In this document: in pieces, positions 9,019 through 16,974 of the stretch
How positions within the stretch are numbered: the stretch's first letter is position 1
Layout of the letters: each line of letters begins with the position of its first letter
From: Acidimicrobiales bacterium
GTDB lineage: Bacteria; Actinomycetota; Acidimicrobiia; Acidimicrobiales; SZUA-35
Length of the DNA stretch: 64,000 bases
NCBI GenBank assembly: GCA_020630065.1
Contig: JAHDCC010000009.1
Coordinates: 62,001 to 126,000 of the forward strand
Direction: 5' to 3'
Notes under the pieces: generated by a model
The model's database searches: none
Seen by the model: the letters and a program-made list of their open reading frames with translations, nothing else
What the model was told of the DNA's origin: nothing
Program-made: the position numbers and the translations under genes

Positions 9019-9864
9019 GTGTCAGGAATTCTAAGCGGACCGATCGGTGACGGTAAACGACGCAAACCTGGACGACCTGAATCAGGGGCTTGGCCAAAGG
9101 TGCAGGCCCGAAAGGGTGTAGTCGTTCGCCACCGCACAACAAACTACGTCGGGCCGATCCGGAAGTTTACTCCGCGACAGGTAACCCTGTTCGACAAAGT
9201 AAGCCAACGCGAAGTTACCGTTCCAGTCGCCGACGGAGCGTTCTCAGTCAAAGGCAAAACCGTATCGTTGATTGCCCCTAAGCCAGAGCCCACACAACAA
9301 ACCGGGCGGCAGACAACCGCGTCGGGCTCACGTTCGGTCGACACTTCTAAAGCCCGTGTAGCACGACCGAGTCGAATCCTCGTCGAAGGCCTACATGATG
9401 CCGAGCTCGTCGAAAAAGTTTGGGGAGACGATCTTCGAGTCGAAGGCGTTGTCGTAGAACCTTTGCATGGCGCCGACGATTTGAAGGCCATTATCGCCGA
9501 TTTTGAACCAACTGACGAACGCCGACTCGGGGTCTTACTCGATCATCTCGTCGCCGACACAAAAGAGTCACGCATCGCTGAGAGGATAACCAACCCTCAT
9601 GTTTTGATCACCGGTCACCCCTATGTCGACGTCTGGCAGGCAGTGAAACCTTCTACTTTGGGCATCAAGAAGTGGCCGGTCGTTCCCAAAGGTCAGGATT
9701 GGAAAACCGGAATCTGCGCCGCATGGAACTTCGATGGCCAACCTGGTGAACTCTGGAAGAAGATACTGGGACGCGTCAATTCCTATGCCGACCTTGAGCC
9801 TGGACTAGTCGGAGCTGTAGAGCAGCTAATCGACTTCGTCGCTCCTCCCCCAACCAACGACTAG
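9019..9864 (+). CDS. DUF3097 family protein, possibly TOPRIM-like
   Basis: 281 residues starting with GTG. It matches the actinobacterial DUF3097 family by SRILVEGLHDAELVEKVWG, VVVEPLHGADDLKAII and GVLLDHLVADTKESRIAE. The spacing of an EGxHD block, a second acidic block and LLDHL...SR resembles a TOPRIM fold as in RNase M5 and primases. That is my inference, not an established function. The N-terminal part (residues about 25-75) looks like a small beta domain. It is divergent from the glycosyltransferase gene. Confidence 0.82.
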   Translation: MSGILSGPIGDGKRRKPGRPESGAWPKVQARKGVVVRHRTTNYVGPIRKFTPRQVTLFDKVSQREVTVPVADGAFSVKGKTVSLIAPKPEPTQQTGRQTTASGSRSVDTSKARVARPSRILVEGLHDAELVEKVWGDDLRVEGVVVEPLHGADDLKAIIADFEPTDERRLGVLLDHLVADTKESRIAERITNPHVLITGHPYVDVWQAVKPSTLGIKKWPVVPKGQDWKTGICAAWNFDGQPGELWKKILGRVNSYADLEPGLVGAVEQLIDFVAPPPTND

Positions 9865-9882
9865 CCAGCAACGTTACAGACG

Positions 9883-11487
9883 TCAATCCACCGATCGGGA
9901 CCCGGCCAAGAAACGCTGGCTAACATCTAACGCACGCATGGCCGACTTCGACCCATTCCCTTGCGTAGTCGACGAGAACCAGGCCGCAGGATCTCGGTCC
10001 GGCGGTTTAATCGGGCTAGAAAATAGGTAGCCCTGCATAACGTCGACGCCCATTTCTTTGAGCAGTCTCATCTGGGACTCGGTCTCAACTCCCTCAACGA
10101 TGACTTTAAGGCCCAAAGCCTCAGACATCGAAACCACTGCCTCAACAATGGCGTAGTCGGCGTTCCCGTTTTCGAGCCCTTTGACAAAGGACTGGTCGAT
10201 CTTGAGTGATGAAACCATATCGAACTGCTTCAGATAGCTCAGCGAAGACTGTCCGGTTCCAAAGTCGTCGACGGCGAGCCAAACGCCGAGGTCTCGAAGC
10301 TCACGTAGCGGATCGAGACCATCGAGATGTTCAACAATGATGTTCTCGGTGATTTCGAGAACAAGCTGCTCTGCTTTTAGCCCGGCCCAACGAAGAATCT
10401 CGGCTACCCGTTCGGGAAGCTTCTGATCTAGTAGCTGCTGTTCGGCTAGGTTGACGCTCATCCGAATCTTAGTTGCATCTGGGGTGATGTGATTCCAGAC
10501 CGCAGCCTGGGCACACGCCTCGCGCAGTACAAACGTCCCGATTTCGCCGATTAGCCCGACCTCTTCAGCGACAGGGAGAAAAGCCCCCGGCATGATCTGG
10601 CCTTTGGTCGGATGTGTCCATCTGACCAGTGCCTCAAAAGCATACAGGCTGCCATCTTCAAGGTTAACTAGCGGCTGGTAGACAACATTGAATTGTTTTT
10701 CCTCTACCGCCTTGACCAGATCTTGTTCGATCTCTTGCCGTTCGAGAATTTCAAGCCGATGTTGTTCGTTAAAGAGGGCGTATCGAGACTTGCCTCTTTT
10801 GGCCGTAAACATCGCCAGATCGGCGTCTCGGAGAAGTTCCTGACTTGTTCGTTGGTCGGTTCCGTCCAGAGTCGTGACCCCGATACTCGCAGACATCCGT
10901 TGTGAGGTTCCCTGTACTTCGAAAAGTGGTTCAAACGATGCGAGGATTTGACGAGCTAAATCAACCACTGAACGTTCAGTTAAAAGATCCGGACAAAGAA
11001 CAACAAACTCATCACCGCCGAACCGAGTCACGACGTCAGAACTTCTTACCGAACCCGTTATCCTCTCAGCCATTTGAGCCAGAAGCTCATCGCCTGCCTT
11101 GTGCCCCATCGAATCGTTGATATTTTTGAAACGATCTACGTCTATAAACAGCACGCCAAGAGTCGATTTCGCTCTTCTAGTAGCGCCTATCATAGTTTCG
11201 AGCATCGACTCTAGTGTCTTCTGATTTGGCAGACCCGTTAAAGGATCGTGTTCTACTTCGTGGCGATACTCTTCAAGTGCGGTTTCGTCCGGGCGCAGGT
11301 TCCGTAACAGCCACGCGACGCCGATCATGGATGAGAAGAACGCCACCATTGCGGTACAAACAAGGAGAAGCGTGGTTCTGCTATCGGTTTTTAACAGAAC
11401 TGTTGATCCGACCACCCAAACTACTGAACCCGCCACCGTCGTCAAGGAGACTGCACTATAGCGAGCAATATTGCTAGGAGTATCCAC
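9883..11487 (-). CDS. Membrane GGDEF-EAL cyclic-di-GMP protein
   Basis: 534 residues. Two hydrophobic segments (residues about 8-60) anchor it. A GGDEF domain follows (about 85-250) with an intact GGDEF catalytic motif and an RxxD inhibitory site (RSSD) five residues before it, so diguanylate cyclase activity with product inhibition is expected. The EAL domain (about 260-510) retains EALVRW, NLAEQQL, EITENII and DDFGTGQSSL, and so has the residues for cyclic-di-GMP hydrolysis. Which activity dominates cannot be judged. There is no recognisable sensory domain apart from the short membrane anchor. It begins with GTG at 11487. Confidence 0.9.
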   Translation of the reverse strand: MDTPSNIARYSAVSLTTVAGSVVWVVGSTVLLKTDSRTTLLLVCTAMVAFFSSMIGVAWLLRNLRPDETALEEYRHEVEHDPLTGLPNQKTLESMLETMIGATRRAKSTLGVLFIDVDRFKNINDSMGHKAGDELLAQMAERITGSVRSSDVVTRFGGDEFVVLCPDLLTERSVVDLARQILASFEPLFEVQGTSQRMSASIGVTTLDGTDQRTSQELLRDADLAMFTAKRGKSRYALFNEQHRLEILERQEIEQDLVKAVEEKQFNVVYQPLVNLEDGSLYAFEALVRWTHPTKGQIMPGAFLPVAEEVGLIGEIGTFVLREACAQAAVWNHITPDATKIRMSVNLAEQQLLDQKLPERVAEILRWAGLKAEQLVLEITENIIVEHLDGLDPLRELRDLGVWLAVDDFGTGQSSLSYLKQFDMVSSLKIDQSFVKGLENGNADYAIVEAVVSMSEALGLKVIVEGVETESQMRLLKEMGVDVMQGYLFSSPIKPPDRDPAAWFSSTTQGNGSKSAMRALDVSQRFLAGSRSVD

Positions 11488-11613
11488 ACTGGACTAACGG
11501 GACGTTCCATAGCTGGCTTGAGGATTTAGGGAATTGTCACTAGTCGGAACCTTCAGAACACTTAGAGCCCAGTTTTTGATGGCTCGATCGTTGATTTCCT
11601 ATGGTTTAGGCCG

Positions 11614-12435
11614 ATGGACAAGCTATGGATGAGCCGGAACCGCTGGCCCAGTCACGGTATAGATGTGACTAGCCGACATCGCCATATCACCGAAGTCTTC
11701 GAGACCATGGCCCAAGATCTGGGCCCTTTTGTTGACGATCGGATGAGAACATACTTCTCTGACGAATCCTCGTGGCTTGATGCCGCAGCGAACCGTATGG
11801 GCCGCCCTACTGAGCATGGAACCACCGACCCACTGTTTCAGCTTCTGGTCCTTCAACGCTTCTGGGGACCTGTTTTTGCCGAACACTATGGCAAAGACCT
11901 TAGACCCTTGATCAAGAAACTTGTAATAGCACGTAATCAGTGGGCTCACTTTAGTTTGCCTGAGGATCTGGAGTCACTGGACGAATACGTCCTCGCAGCT
12001 GAACGGATCGTTGCCCCAGTCAGCCCCGAAGGTGCGGTGAAGTTGCGAGACCTACGAACTCAACTACGCACTGAAGTCATGTCGGTGCAATCAGCAGGAT
12101 CAGCTCCCGATCCACAGGCCATCACCGAAACTGATCAAGCCGACACAGAGGAAGCAAACGCGTTAGCTGAGCAGTTGGCTGACACCGAACGGGTCTTTGG
12201 AGAGCTTCAAGATAAATACTCCCTGATCGAGTCAGAGTTGGAAGAAAGTCAACAATCAGTTCATTTGAAACAGCTAAAGCTGCATTCGATAGAACGTGAA
12301 CTGGTTGAGATCAGCGGCAAATCTGACGCTCTTGAACTCCACCTCGCTCAGGAGCGCAGCTCGCGAGACAGAATCGAGTGGTTGTTCGTAGGGTTCATCG
12401 CCGTGTTGTTAGTTGTAATGGTATTTATGTCCTAG
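11614..12435 (+). CDS. HEPN (Swt1-like) protein with coiled coil and C-terminal membrane anchor
   Basis: 273 residues. The first about 145 residues are helical and end in LVIARNQWAHFSL, an Rx4H motif (R107, N108, H112) in the form typical of Swt1-like HEPN domains, which are often ribonucleases or RNA-binding. Residues about 175-250 form a charged coiled coil (LADTERVFGELQDKYSLIES and following). The last about 20 residues are one hydrophobic segment (WLFVGFIAVLLVVMVF), so the protein is probably tail-anchored in the membrane facing the cytoplasm. There is no signal peptide. The gene ends 11 bases inside the convergent hydrolase gene. No toxin-antitoxin partner is adjacent. The start is the first ATG; ATG 11629 is an alternative. 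Confidence 0.7.
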   Translation: MDKLWMSRNRWPSHGIDVTSRHRHITEVFETMAQDLGPFVDDRMRTYFSDESSWLDAAANRMGRPTEHGTTDPLFQLLVLQRFWGPVFAEHYGKDLRPLIKKLVIARNQWAHFSLPEDLESLDEYVLAAERIVAPVSPEGAVKLRDLRTQLRTEVMSVQSAGSAPDPQAITETDQADTEEANALAEQLADTERVFGELQDKYSLIESELEESQQSVHLKQLKLHSIERELVEISGKSDALELHLAQERSSRDRIEWLFVGFIAVLLVVMVFMS

Positions 12436-13321
12436 CGGCCATCCGCTGAATCGAAGCAGCAATAGCATCAGCGCCTAAAGCCCCCAATGGCAACGAAACA
12501 TGATCTGTTCCTGGGACTGTCAGACAAGATAGTTCTGCTTTAACGTCGACGAACGCTGCGACTGTGCCGTCGTCGATGAGAGAATCCGTTGCCCCTACCT
12601 GACGATGTTCGGATCTAACAAGTTCTGTTGGTTGACCAATTCGGGCCAACGCAGTAACGGCTGCTCCGTCTCCCAATATTTCGTACCCATCAGTGACAAT
12701 GCTGTCGATATTGGCACGGTAACGAACGTGAGGGGGTGCGCCGGCAACGCTATACGACAGGTATTGTTCGATGACGTTTGGAGCGACAGTCGAGAAACTC
12801 GGGTGTGAACGCCACGCCGAAAGACATGATTCGTAGTCGGGGAAGACGGCGTTCAGACGTTCCCAACTTGGCCCTAAAAACGTTTGTAACGCTTCTAATG
12901 GGGCGGCCGCTAGATCGCCGTTTAAGGTGAGTCCCCCATCGACTACTACCAACGACGACACGAGGGATGGATAGAGTTCGGCCAGTCTACAACCGACAAA
13001 CGCTCCAAATGAATAGCCAACAACGATCACGTTTTGGTATCCAAACCATTCGACGGCCTCAACCGTATCGGCGACGTGGCGATCTATTCCCCAGACCGAG
13101 TCGCTGCTGGAGCTTCCTCCACGGCCAGCAAAATCTATCGTTAACGCATCAAACTCGGACGGAAGCCGTGGAATGACTGATAACCATACTTTGTGGATAC
13201 CCAACAATCCGGGTAGAAACAGCACCGCAGAATCCGAGCGTGTTGAGGTTCGACGGATCGACACGGTAAGATCGCCCTGGCTCAGTGGCAAGTCGATTAT
13301 CTGAGAGGTCGATACCGGCAT
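12425..13321 (-). CDS. Alpha/beta hydrolase
   Basis: 298 residues from ATG 13321; a longer frame to 13453 exists, but the extra 44 residues do not look like part of the fold. The alpha/beta-hydrolase core is visible: FLPGLLGIHKVWLSV (oxyanion region), the nucleophile elbow GYSFG and the catalytic His in VPGTDHVSLPLG near the C-terminus. It is probably a cytoplasmic esterase or hydrolase of unknown substrate. It lies between the HEPN gene (convergent) and the divergent site-2-protease-like gene, which gives no functional hint. Confidence 0.8.
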   Translation of the reverse strand: MPVSTSQIIDLPLSQGDLTVSIRRTSTRSDSAVLFLPGLLGIHKVWLSVIPRLPSEFDALTIDFAGRGGSSSSDSVWGIDRHVADTVEAVEWFGYQNVIVVGYSFGAFVGCRLAELYPSLVSSLVVVDGGLTLNGDLAAAPLEALQTFLGPSWERLNAVFPDYESCLSAWRSHPSFSTVAPNVIEQYLSYSVAGAPPHVRYRANIDSIVTDGYEILGDGAAVTALARIGQPTELVRSEHRQVGATDSLIDDGTVAAFVDVKAELSCLTVPGTDHVSLPLGALGADAIAASIQRMAART

Positions 13322-13511
13322 GAGAGAACGTAGCCTACCGCCTTGAACCTCTGACGAGGTAACGACTTTGACAGCTGCGCAGGCTGTCGGGTCGATGACG
13401 CTGCTCTGACGGCACCGGCTCTTTGGAACCCGAACTGCAAGTGGCGTTAGCATCAGGTACGGTTGCTAAGAATAGCTAGAGTTCATTTATTTGGTATTGC
13501 AGGAGCATTAC

Positions 13512-14714
13512 ATGCCGGATCATGACCAACCGGTCAAAAGGCGACGAGGTGAACGCTCAATCGCTACCTTTGACTCAACGTCGATCTCAGTTCATTGGAG
13601 TTTGGTGGCAGCTCTGCTGGTAGTTGGTTTACTGGTCCGATTTTGGTTTCTACGCCGCTACAGCGAACTTGGCCAAGCGGCAGCCGCAGGCGCCACTGTC
13701 GCTGTTCTGGGTGTGATAGCAGCCTCACTGGTAGGACGTGAACTCGTTCAGACCCAAGTTGCTAAACATCACGGGCTGTCCATACCGACGCTGTCGCTTT
13801 CTGCCATCGGCGCCAGAATTAGAGCGAGTTCACCACCGCCATATCCGCGGGCTGAGTTTCAGATCTCCGGTAGTGGGTTTCTATTTACGGCGACCGCTGC
13901 GATCACGTTATTTCTCCTCGCTTCACTGTCGGACTATTACCGTCTAAACGCCGGGTTAGGTGAGACTCTCACCATGTTGGCGCTGATGAACCTGGTGCTA
14001 GCAGTGGTGAACCTCGTGCCGATGGCGCCACTAGATTCGGGCCGAATGCTCACAGCCATTTTGTGGCATCGCCGCGGCAGCCGGAGCGCGGGCCAGATCG
14101 TTTCCGGCAAAGTAGCCCTGTGGAGCGGTTGTTGCCTTGGATTGGTTGGGTTGGCTGTTTCCTACTTTGACTTTTTGAGCGGAATAGTCGTGTTGTGTGT
14201 TGCGACCTTGGTTGCCGTCGTCGGTCGAATTCAGACGCGTAAAGCCACCGTTCGACGGCGATTGGAAACCACGACGGTGGCCGATATAGCGATTCGTCGC
14301 CCGCTGGCGCTTCCTGATTCCCTAACGGTCGCTCGACTGGTTGCCTGGGCGCTAGGAGATCAAGCTGGCGTTGCGTATCCGGTCACCCGCTGGGACTCCG
14401 ATCCGATAGGTTACATCGTCCCGACCTTTGCGTATGCTTTGTCGGAGCCTGAACGAAGCTGGACAAAAGTAGATCAAGTAATGCGAAGCAAACGCGACGT
14501 CGACCGTTGCTGGTCCGGTGAGACTATCGACGAAGTTCTTCGTCGCATCCCGCTATCAAAATCGACGATAGTGGTCGTGCATGACCCTACTACGATGCAT
14601 GAGATCGGCACGGTTGCCTACACTCAGATACAAGGGCTGCTCGTTCCACCAGACTTTTGGGGCAGGTTTGGCCTTAGGTTCCGTTCACCCGTACCTCAAA
14701 CAAGTATGAGTTAG
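13512..14714 (+). CDS. Degenerate site-2-protease-like (M50) membrane protein with CBS-like tail
   Basis: 400 residues from ATG 13512, which has an AGGAG ribosome-binding site at 13501-13505; this is preferred over the frame start at 13491. The membrane part follows the layout of SpoIVFB-like M50 peptidases, ending in NLVPMAPLDSGRML where active members have NxxPxxPLDGGR. At the place of the zinc motif HExxH the protein has RELVQ (residues about 76-80), so both His ligands are missing although Glu and the distal Asp remain. The C-terminal about 130 residues resemble a CBS pair, which usually binds adenosine nucleotides. It is likely proteolytically dead and perhaps a scaffold or regulator. 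Confidence 0.75.
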   Translation: MPDHDQPVKRRRGERSIATFDSTSISVHWSLVAALLVVGLLVRFWFLRRYSELGQAAAAGATVAVLGVIAASLVGRELVQTQVAKHHGLSIPTLSLSAIGARIRASSPPPYPRAEFQISGSGFLFTATAAITLFLLASLSDYYRLNAGLGETLTMLALMNLVLAVVNLVPMAPLDSGRMLTAILWHRRGSRSAGQIVSGKVALWSGCCLGLVGLAVSYFDFLSGIVVLCVATLVAVVGRIQTRKATVRRRLETTTVADIAIRRPLALPDSLTVARLVAWALGDQAGVAYPVTRWDSDPIGYIVPTFAYALSEPERSWTKVDQVMRSKRDVDRCWSGETIDEVLRRIPLSKSTIVVVHDPTTMHEIGTVAYTQIQGLLVPPDFWGRFGLRFRSPVPQTSMS

Positions 14715-14731
14715 GTCGATAGGATTTCCCT

Positions 14732-15955
14732 ATGGCGGAACTAACCAATGAGAGAAAAGTGCCTCCATGGGTAGCCCGAGCCAGTTTGTGGTTTTGGTTA
14801 ACGGGAGCCGGACTATGGATCAGCTACCAGGTTTTTGAGGGGCTTCGTTCTCTCTTAGTTCAACTTGTTTTGGCTCTGTTCTTCTCGTTCGCTATGGAAC
14901 CGGCCGTAGATCGTCTTCATGAACGGGGCATGTCGCGAGGTGTCGCCACCGGAGTGACGATGCTTTGTGTGATGATCCTAATCATGGGATTTCTGGCAGC
15001 CATGGGTTCCTTGATTGCCAATCAGTTGAACCAGCTGGTGGCCGACCTGCCAGGTTATGTGGAGTCAGGTCAACTTTGGTTAGAGAAGAACCTCAACATC
15101 ACGGTGGAAGACGAGGTCTTACTCGACCAGATCCAAGCTGAAGGCCAAGCAAGCCAATACGCCTCGTCGGTAGCCAACAGCCTCCTCCAAGCCGGGTCAT
15201 CCATCCTTGGTATTCTGCTTCAAATCCTAACCATTGCGCTTTTCACGTTTTATTTCACCGCCGACGGTCCACGATTCCGCTCAGCGATTTGTTCGGTACT
15301 TCCACCTTCGAAACAGCATGAGGTTCTTCGAGGCTGGGAATTAGCGATCTCTAAAACAGGGGCGTTTCTTTCTTCTCGCCTAATATTGGCTATCGCATCT
15401 GCGGCCTTTCACTGGATCGTGTTTGCCGCTCTTGGGCTTCCATCCTCAGTTGCCATGGCCCTATGGGTCGGGCTAATTTCTCAGTTCGTTCCAGTTATCG
15501 GCACCTACATAGCTGGCGTCTTGCCTGCTCTGGTCGCCCTCGGCATCGAACCGGTTAAGGCCCTTTGGGTGATCGCAGCGGTTGCCATCTATCAGCAGAT
15601 CGAAAACTATCTCTTGCAGCCTCGAATTACCGCCCAAACATTAAACATGCATCCGGCAATCGCATTCGGCGCAGTCTTAGCTGGGGCCGCTCTTTTTGGT
15701 GCCACCGGCGCCGTTCTAGCACTACCGTTTGTGGCTACGTTGCAGGCATTTCTGACCGTTTACATCGAGCGTCACAACGTGGTTGAGAACTCGCTGGTCA
15801 AGATAGTACGAGATGGAGCGGAGCAGGGTTTGCAACATCTAGAAGATCTCACTGACCCCGAAGACCTCGACGAAACCGATCCGGACGACCTCGACGAAAC
15901 CGATCCGGACGACCGTGAGGTCGAAGAAGAAGATGATCAAGAACCAGCTACATAA
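14732..15955 (+). CDS. AI-2E family transporter
   Basis: 407 residues with the layout of the AI-2E exporter family (formerly UPF0118): paired N-terminal membrane helices (WISYQVFEGLRSLLVQLVL), a soluble middle segment at about 110-150, then helices with GLISQFVPVIGTYIAGVLPA and the conserved YQQIENYLLQPRI motif. The family includes autoinducer exporters and Na+/H+ antiporters, so the substrate is not assigned. The last 45 residues are very acidic because of a short tandem repeat. The gene starts 17 bases after the S2P-like gene and probably shares its transcript. Confidence 0.88.
   Translation: MAELTNERKVPPWVARASLWFWLTGAGLWISYQVFEGLRSLLVQLVLALFFSFAMEPAVDRLHERGMSRGVATGVTMLCVMILIMGFLAAMGSLIANQLNQLVADLPGYVESGQLWLEKNLNITVEDEVLLDQIQAEGQASQYASSVANSLLQAGSSILGILLQILTIALFTFYFTADGPRFRSAICSVLPPSKQHEVLRGWELAISKTGAFLSSRLILAIASAAFHWIVFAALGLPSSVAMALWVGLISQFVPVIGTYIAGVLPALVALGIEPVKALWVIAAVAIYQQIENYLLQPRITAQTLNMHPAIAFGAVLAGAALFGATGAVLALPFVATLQAFLTVYIERHNVVENSLVKIVRDGAEQGLQHLEDLTDPEDLDETDPDDLDETDPDDREVEEEDDQEPAT
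15863..15910 (+). repeat. Two perfect 24-bp tandem repeats encoding an acidic tail
   Basis: The 24-base unit starting GACCTCGACGAAACCGATCC is present at 15863-15886 and 15887-15910 without a mismatch. Each copy encodes DLDETDPD in the cytoplasmic tail of the AI-2E family transporter. Perfect identity suggests a recent duplication and a site prone to copy-number change. Confidence 0.85.
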
Positions 15956-16000
15956 CGTAATCTGGGAAGCTTTTCTAACAAACGAGGGTTATCTCTAACT

Positions 16001-16249
16001 ATGAGCGATGTTTCTACTGACAAGACAGTCGATTTCTATTGGCGCCCCGGCTGCCCATTCTGCATGAAGCTGGAATTTTCGTTGCGCCGCAACGGAATCG
16101 AATTTGTTAAACACAATATTTGGGAAAACCCTGAAGCAGCAGCAGTCGTTCGAGCTGCCGCCGACGGAAACGAAACTGTTCCAACCGTTGTCGTAGGCAA
16201 CACCGCTTTGGTGAATCCAAGCGTCAAACAAGTAAAGCGTCTCCTTTAG
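16001..16249 (+). CDS. Mycoredoxin-like glutaredoxin
   Basis: 82 residues with the thioredoxin fold of glutaredoxins: strand FYWRPGCPFCMKLEF containing the CPFC active site, the cis-Pro region ETVPTVVVGN, and the C-terminal LVNPSVKQVKRLL. Actinobacterial proteins of this size and sequence (mycoredoxin 1) reduce mycothiol mixed disulfides using mycothiol. Whether this organism makes mycothiol is not visible here, so a plain glutaredoxin role is also possible. The ATG follows GAGGG by 12 bases. Confidence 0.88.
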   Translation: MSDVSTDKTVDFYWRPGCPFCMKLEFSLRRNGIEFVKHNIWENPEAAAVVRAAADGNETVPTVVVGNTALVNPSVKQVKRLL

Positions 16250-16376
16250 GGCTAATTGCCCAGGTCAGGCTGCTCGGGGTAATTGAAACTACATCCAATC
16301 GCAATCGGCGTCATGCTGACTGGAGTATTTGGGCGGATGGACTTGAGTTCGTCGAAAGGGCGATGTAAGGTGCTCC

Positions 16377-16399
16377 TACGTTGACCTCAAGTCAACGTA
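16377..16399. promoter_or_regulatory. Palindromic operator candidate upstream of the ribbon-helix-helix-like gene
   Basis: TACGTTGAC at 16377-16385 and GTCAACGTA at 16391-16399 form a perfect 9-bp inverted repeat around the spacer CTCAA. It lies 38 bases before the start at 16437 and overlaps a possible -35 element (a TATAGA -10-like hexamer is at 16415-16420). The position suits autoregulation by the downstream DNA-binding protein. Confidence 0.6.
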
Positions 16400-16436
16400 A
16401 CCCGCCGCACTGAATATAGAAAAGAAGGGGACCTTA

Positions 16437-16673
16437 ATGTCTGACGACAACGGTCGCAAGGCGTTGCACGCCTATGTAAGCGATGACGCCCACGATCACT
16501 GGCACGGCTTTGCCGCCGAGCAAGGTGTAAGCGTGAGCGCCATTTTAGAAGCACTAGCTCCCGAGTTAGACCTCGAAGCAAACGTAAGCCGAGAGGAAAT
16601 CGGTACTCGTCTCAACACTGTTGTGAAGAGTGCCCGTCAAATCGACGCCCGGCGACGTCGTCGACGACGGTAG
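16437..16673 (+). CDS. Small ribbon-helix-helix-like DNA-binding protein with Arg-rich tail
   Basis: 78 residues with a strong AAGAAGGGGA ribosome-binding site. Residues about 9-42 (ALHAYVSDDAHDHWHGFAAE, then SVSAILEALAPEL) fit a strand-helix-helix unit of the MetJ/Arc/CopG type. The C-terminus ends in a run of arginines (DARRRRRRR), which would bind nucleic acid nonspecifically. No toxin gene is adjacent. The palindrome just upstream suggests it controls itself, and a related half-site near the conservon suggests it may also act there. The fold assignment is by eye, at moderate certainty. Confidence 0.65.
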   Translation: MSDDNGRKALHAYVSDDAHDHWHGFAAEQGVSVSAILEALAPELDLEANVSREEIGTRLNTVVKSARQIDARRRRRRR

Positions 16674-16694
16674 CTAACATTCAGTTCGTATAAG

Positions 16695-16757
16695 TTTGCC
16701 GCCTAGTGAGGGTTGCATGGTCGCCCTACTAACCCTCACCTACTAGCAGGCGGCAAA
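16695..16757 (+). other. Long stem-loop of unknown role
   Basis: TTTGCCGCCT (16695-16704) pairs with AGGCGGCAAA (16748-16757), and inside it TGAGGGTT (16707-16714) pairs with AACCCTCA (16731-16738), leaving an asymmetric bulge and a 16-nt loop. No U-tract follows. It lies 22 bases after the stop of the ribbon-helix-helix-like gene and before the terminator at 16787. It could be an mRNA 3' structure, a small RNA domain or a protein-binding element. The surrounding stretch 16674-16974 holds this hairpin, the terminator and an upstream palindrome of the conservon; I see no gene in it. Confidence 0.55.
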
Positions 16758-16786
16758 TTCTGAGGGTGTAAGAACGTATGCACGTA

Positions 16787-16832
16787 CTGAAGGCGGGACT
16801 TCCTTAACGGGAAGTCCCGCCTTCAGGTTTTT
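16787..16832 (+). terminator. Strong intrinsic terminator
   Basis: CTGAAGGCGGGACTTCC (16787-16803) and GGAAGTCCCGCCTTCAG (16810-16826) form a perfect 17-bp stem with a 6-nt loop (TTAACG), followed by GTTTTT. This ends transcription of the ribbon-helix-helix-like gene and insulates the conservon, which must have its own promoter. Confidence 0.9.
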
Positions 16833-16938
16833 CACGCCTAATATGGGCCCTACCCGACGCTGAACAAGCAATATCACCCAAGCAAACGGCATAACGTAGT
16901 ACCAAAACCTCAAGTGAGCAGCAGAAACGCCGAAGGCT

Positions 16939-16953
16939 ATAGTCAACGACTAT
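16939..16953. promoter_or_regulatory. Inverted repeat just upstream of the conservon kinase
   Basis: ATAGTC (16939-16944) and GACTAT (16948-16953) form an inverted repeat around AAC, 21 bases before the GTG start of the kinase. It contains AGTCAACG (16941-16948), the same 8-mer as in the operator candidate at 16377-16399. This suggests one regulator may bind both places. Confidence 0.45.
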
Positions 16954-16974
16954 TTCAAGTGAAGGCGCCATAAC

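Noticed and set aside
16743-16946. Minus-strand 67-residue frame
   Set aside because: It runs through the strong terminator stem and has no ribosome-binding site; hairpin sequences often give open frames on both strands.
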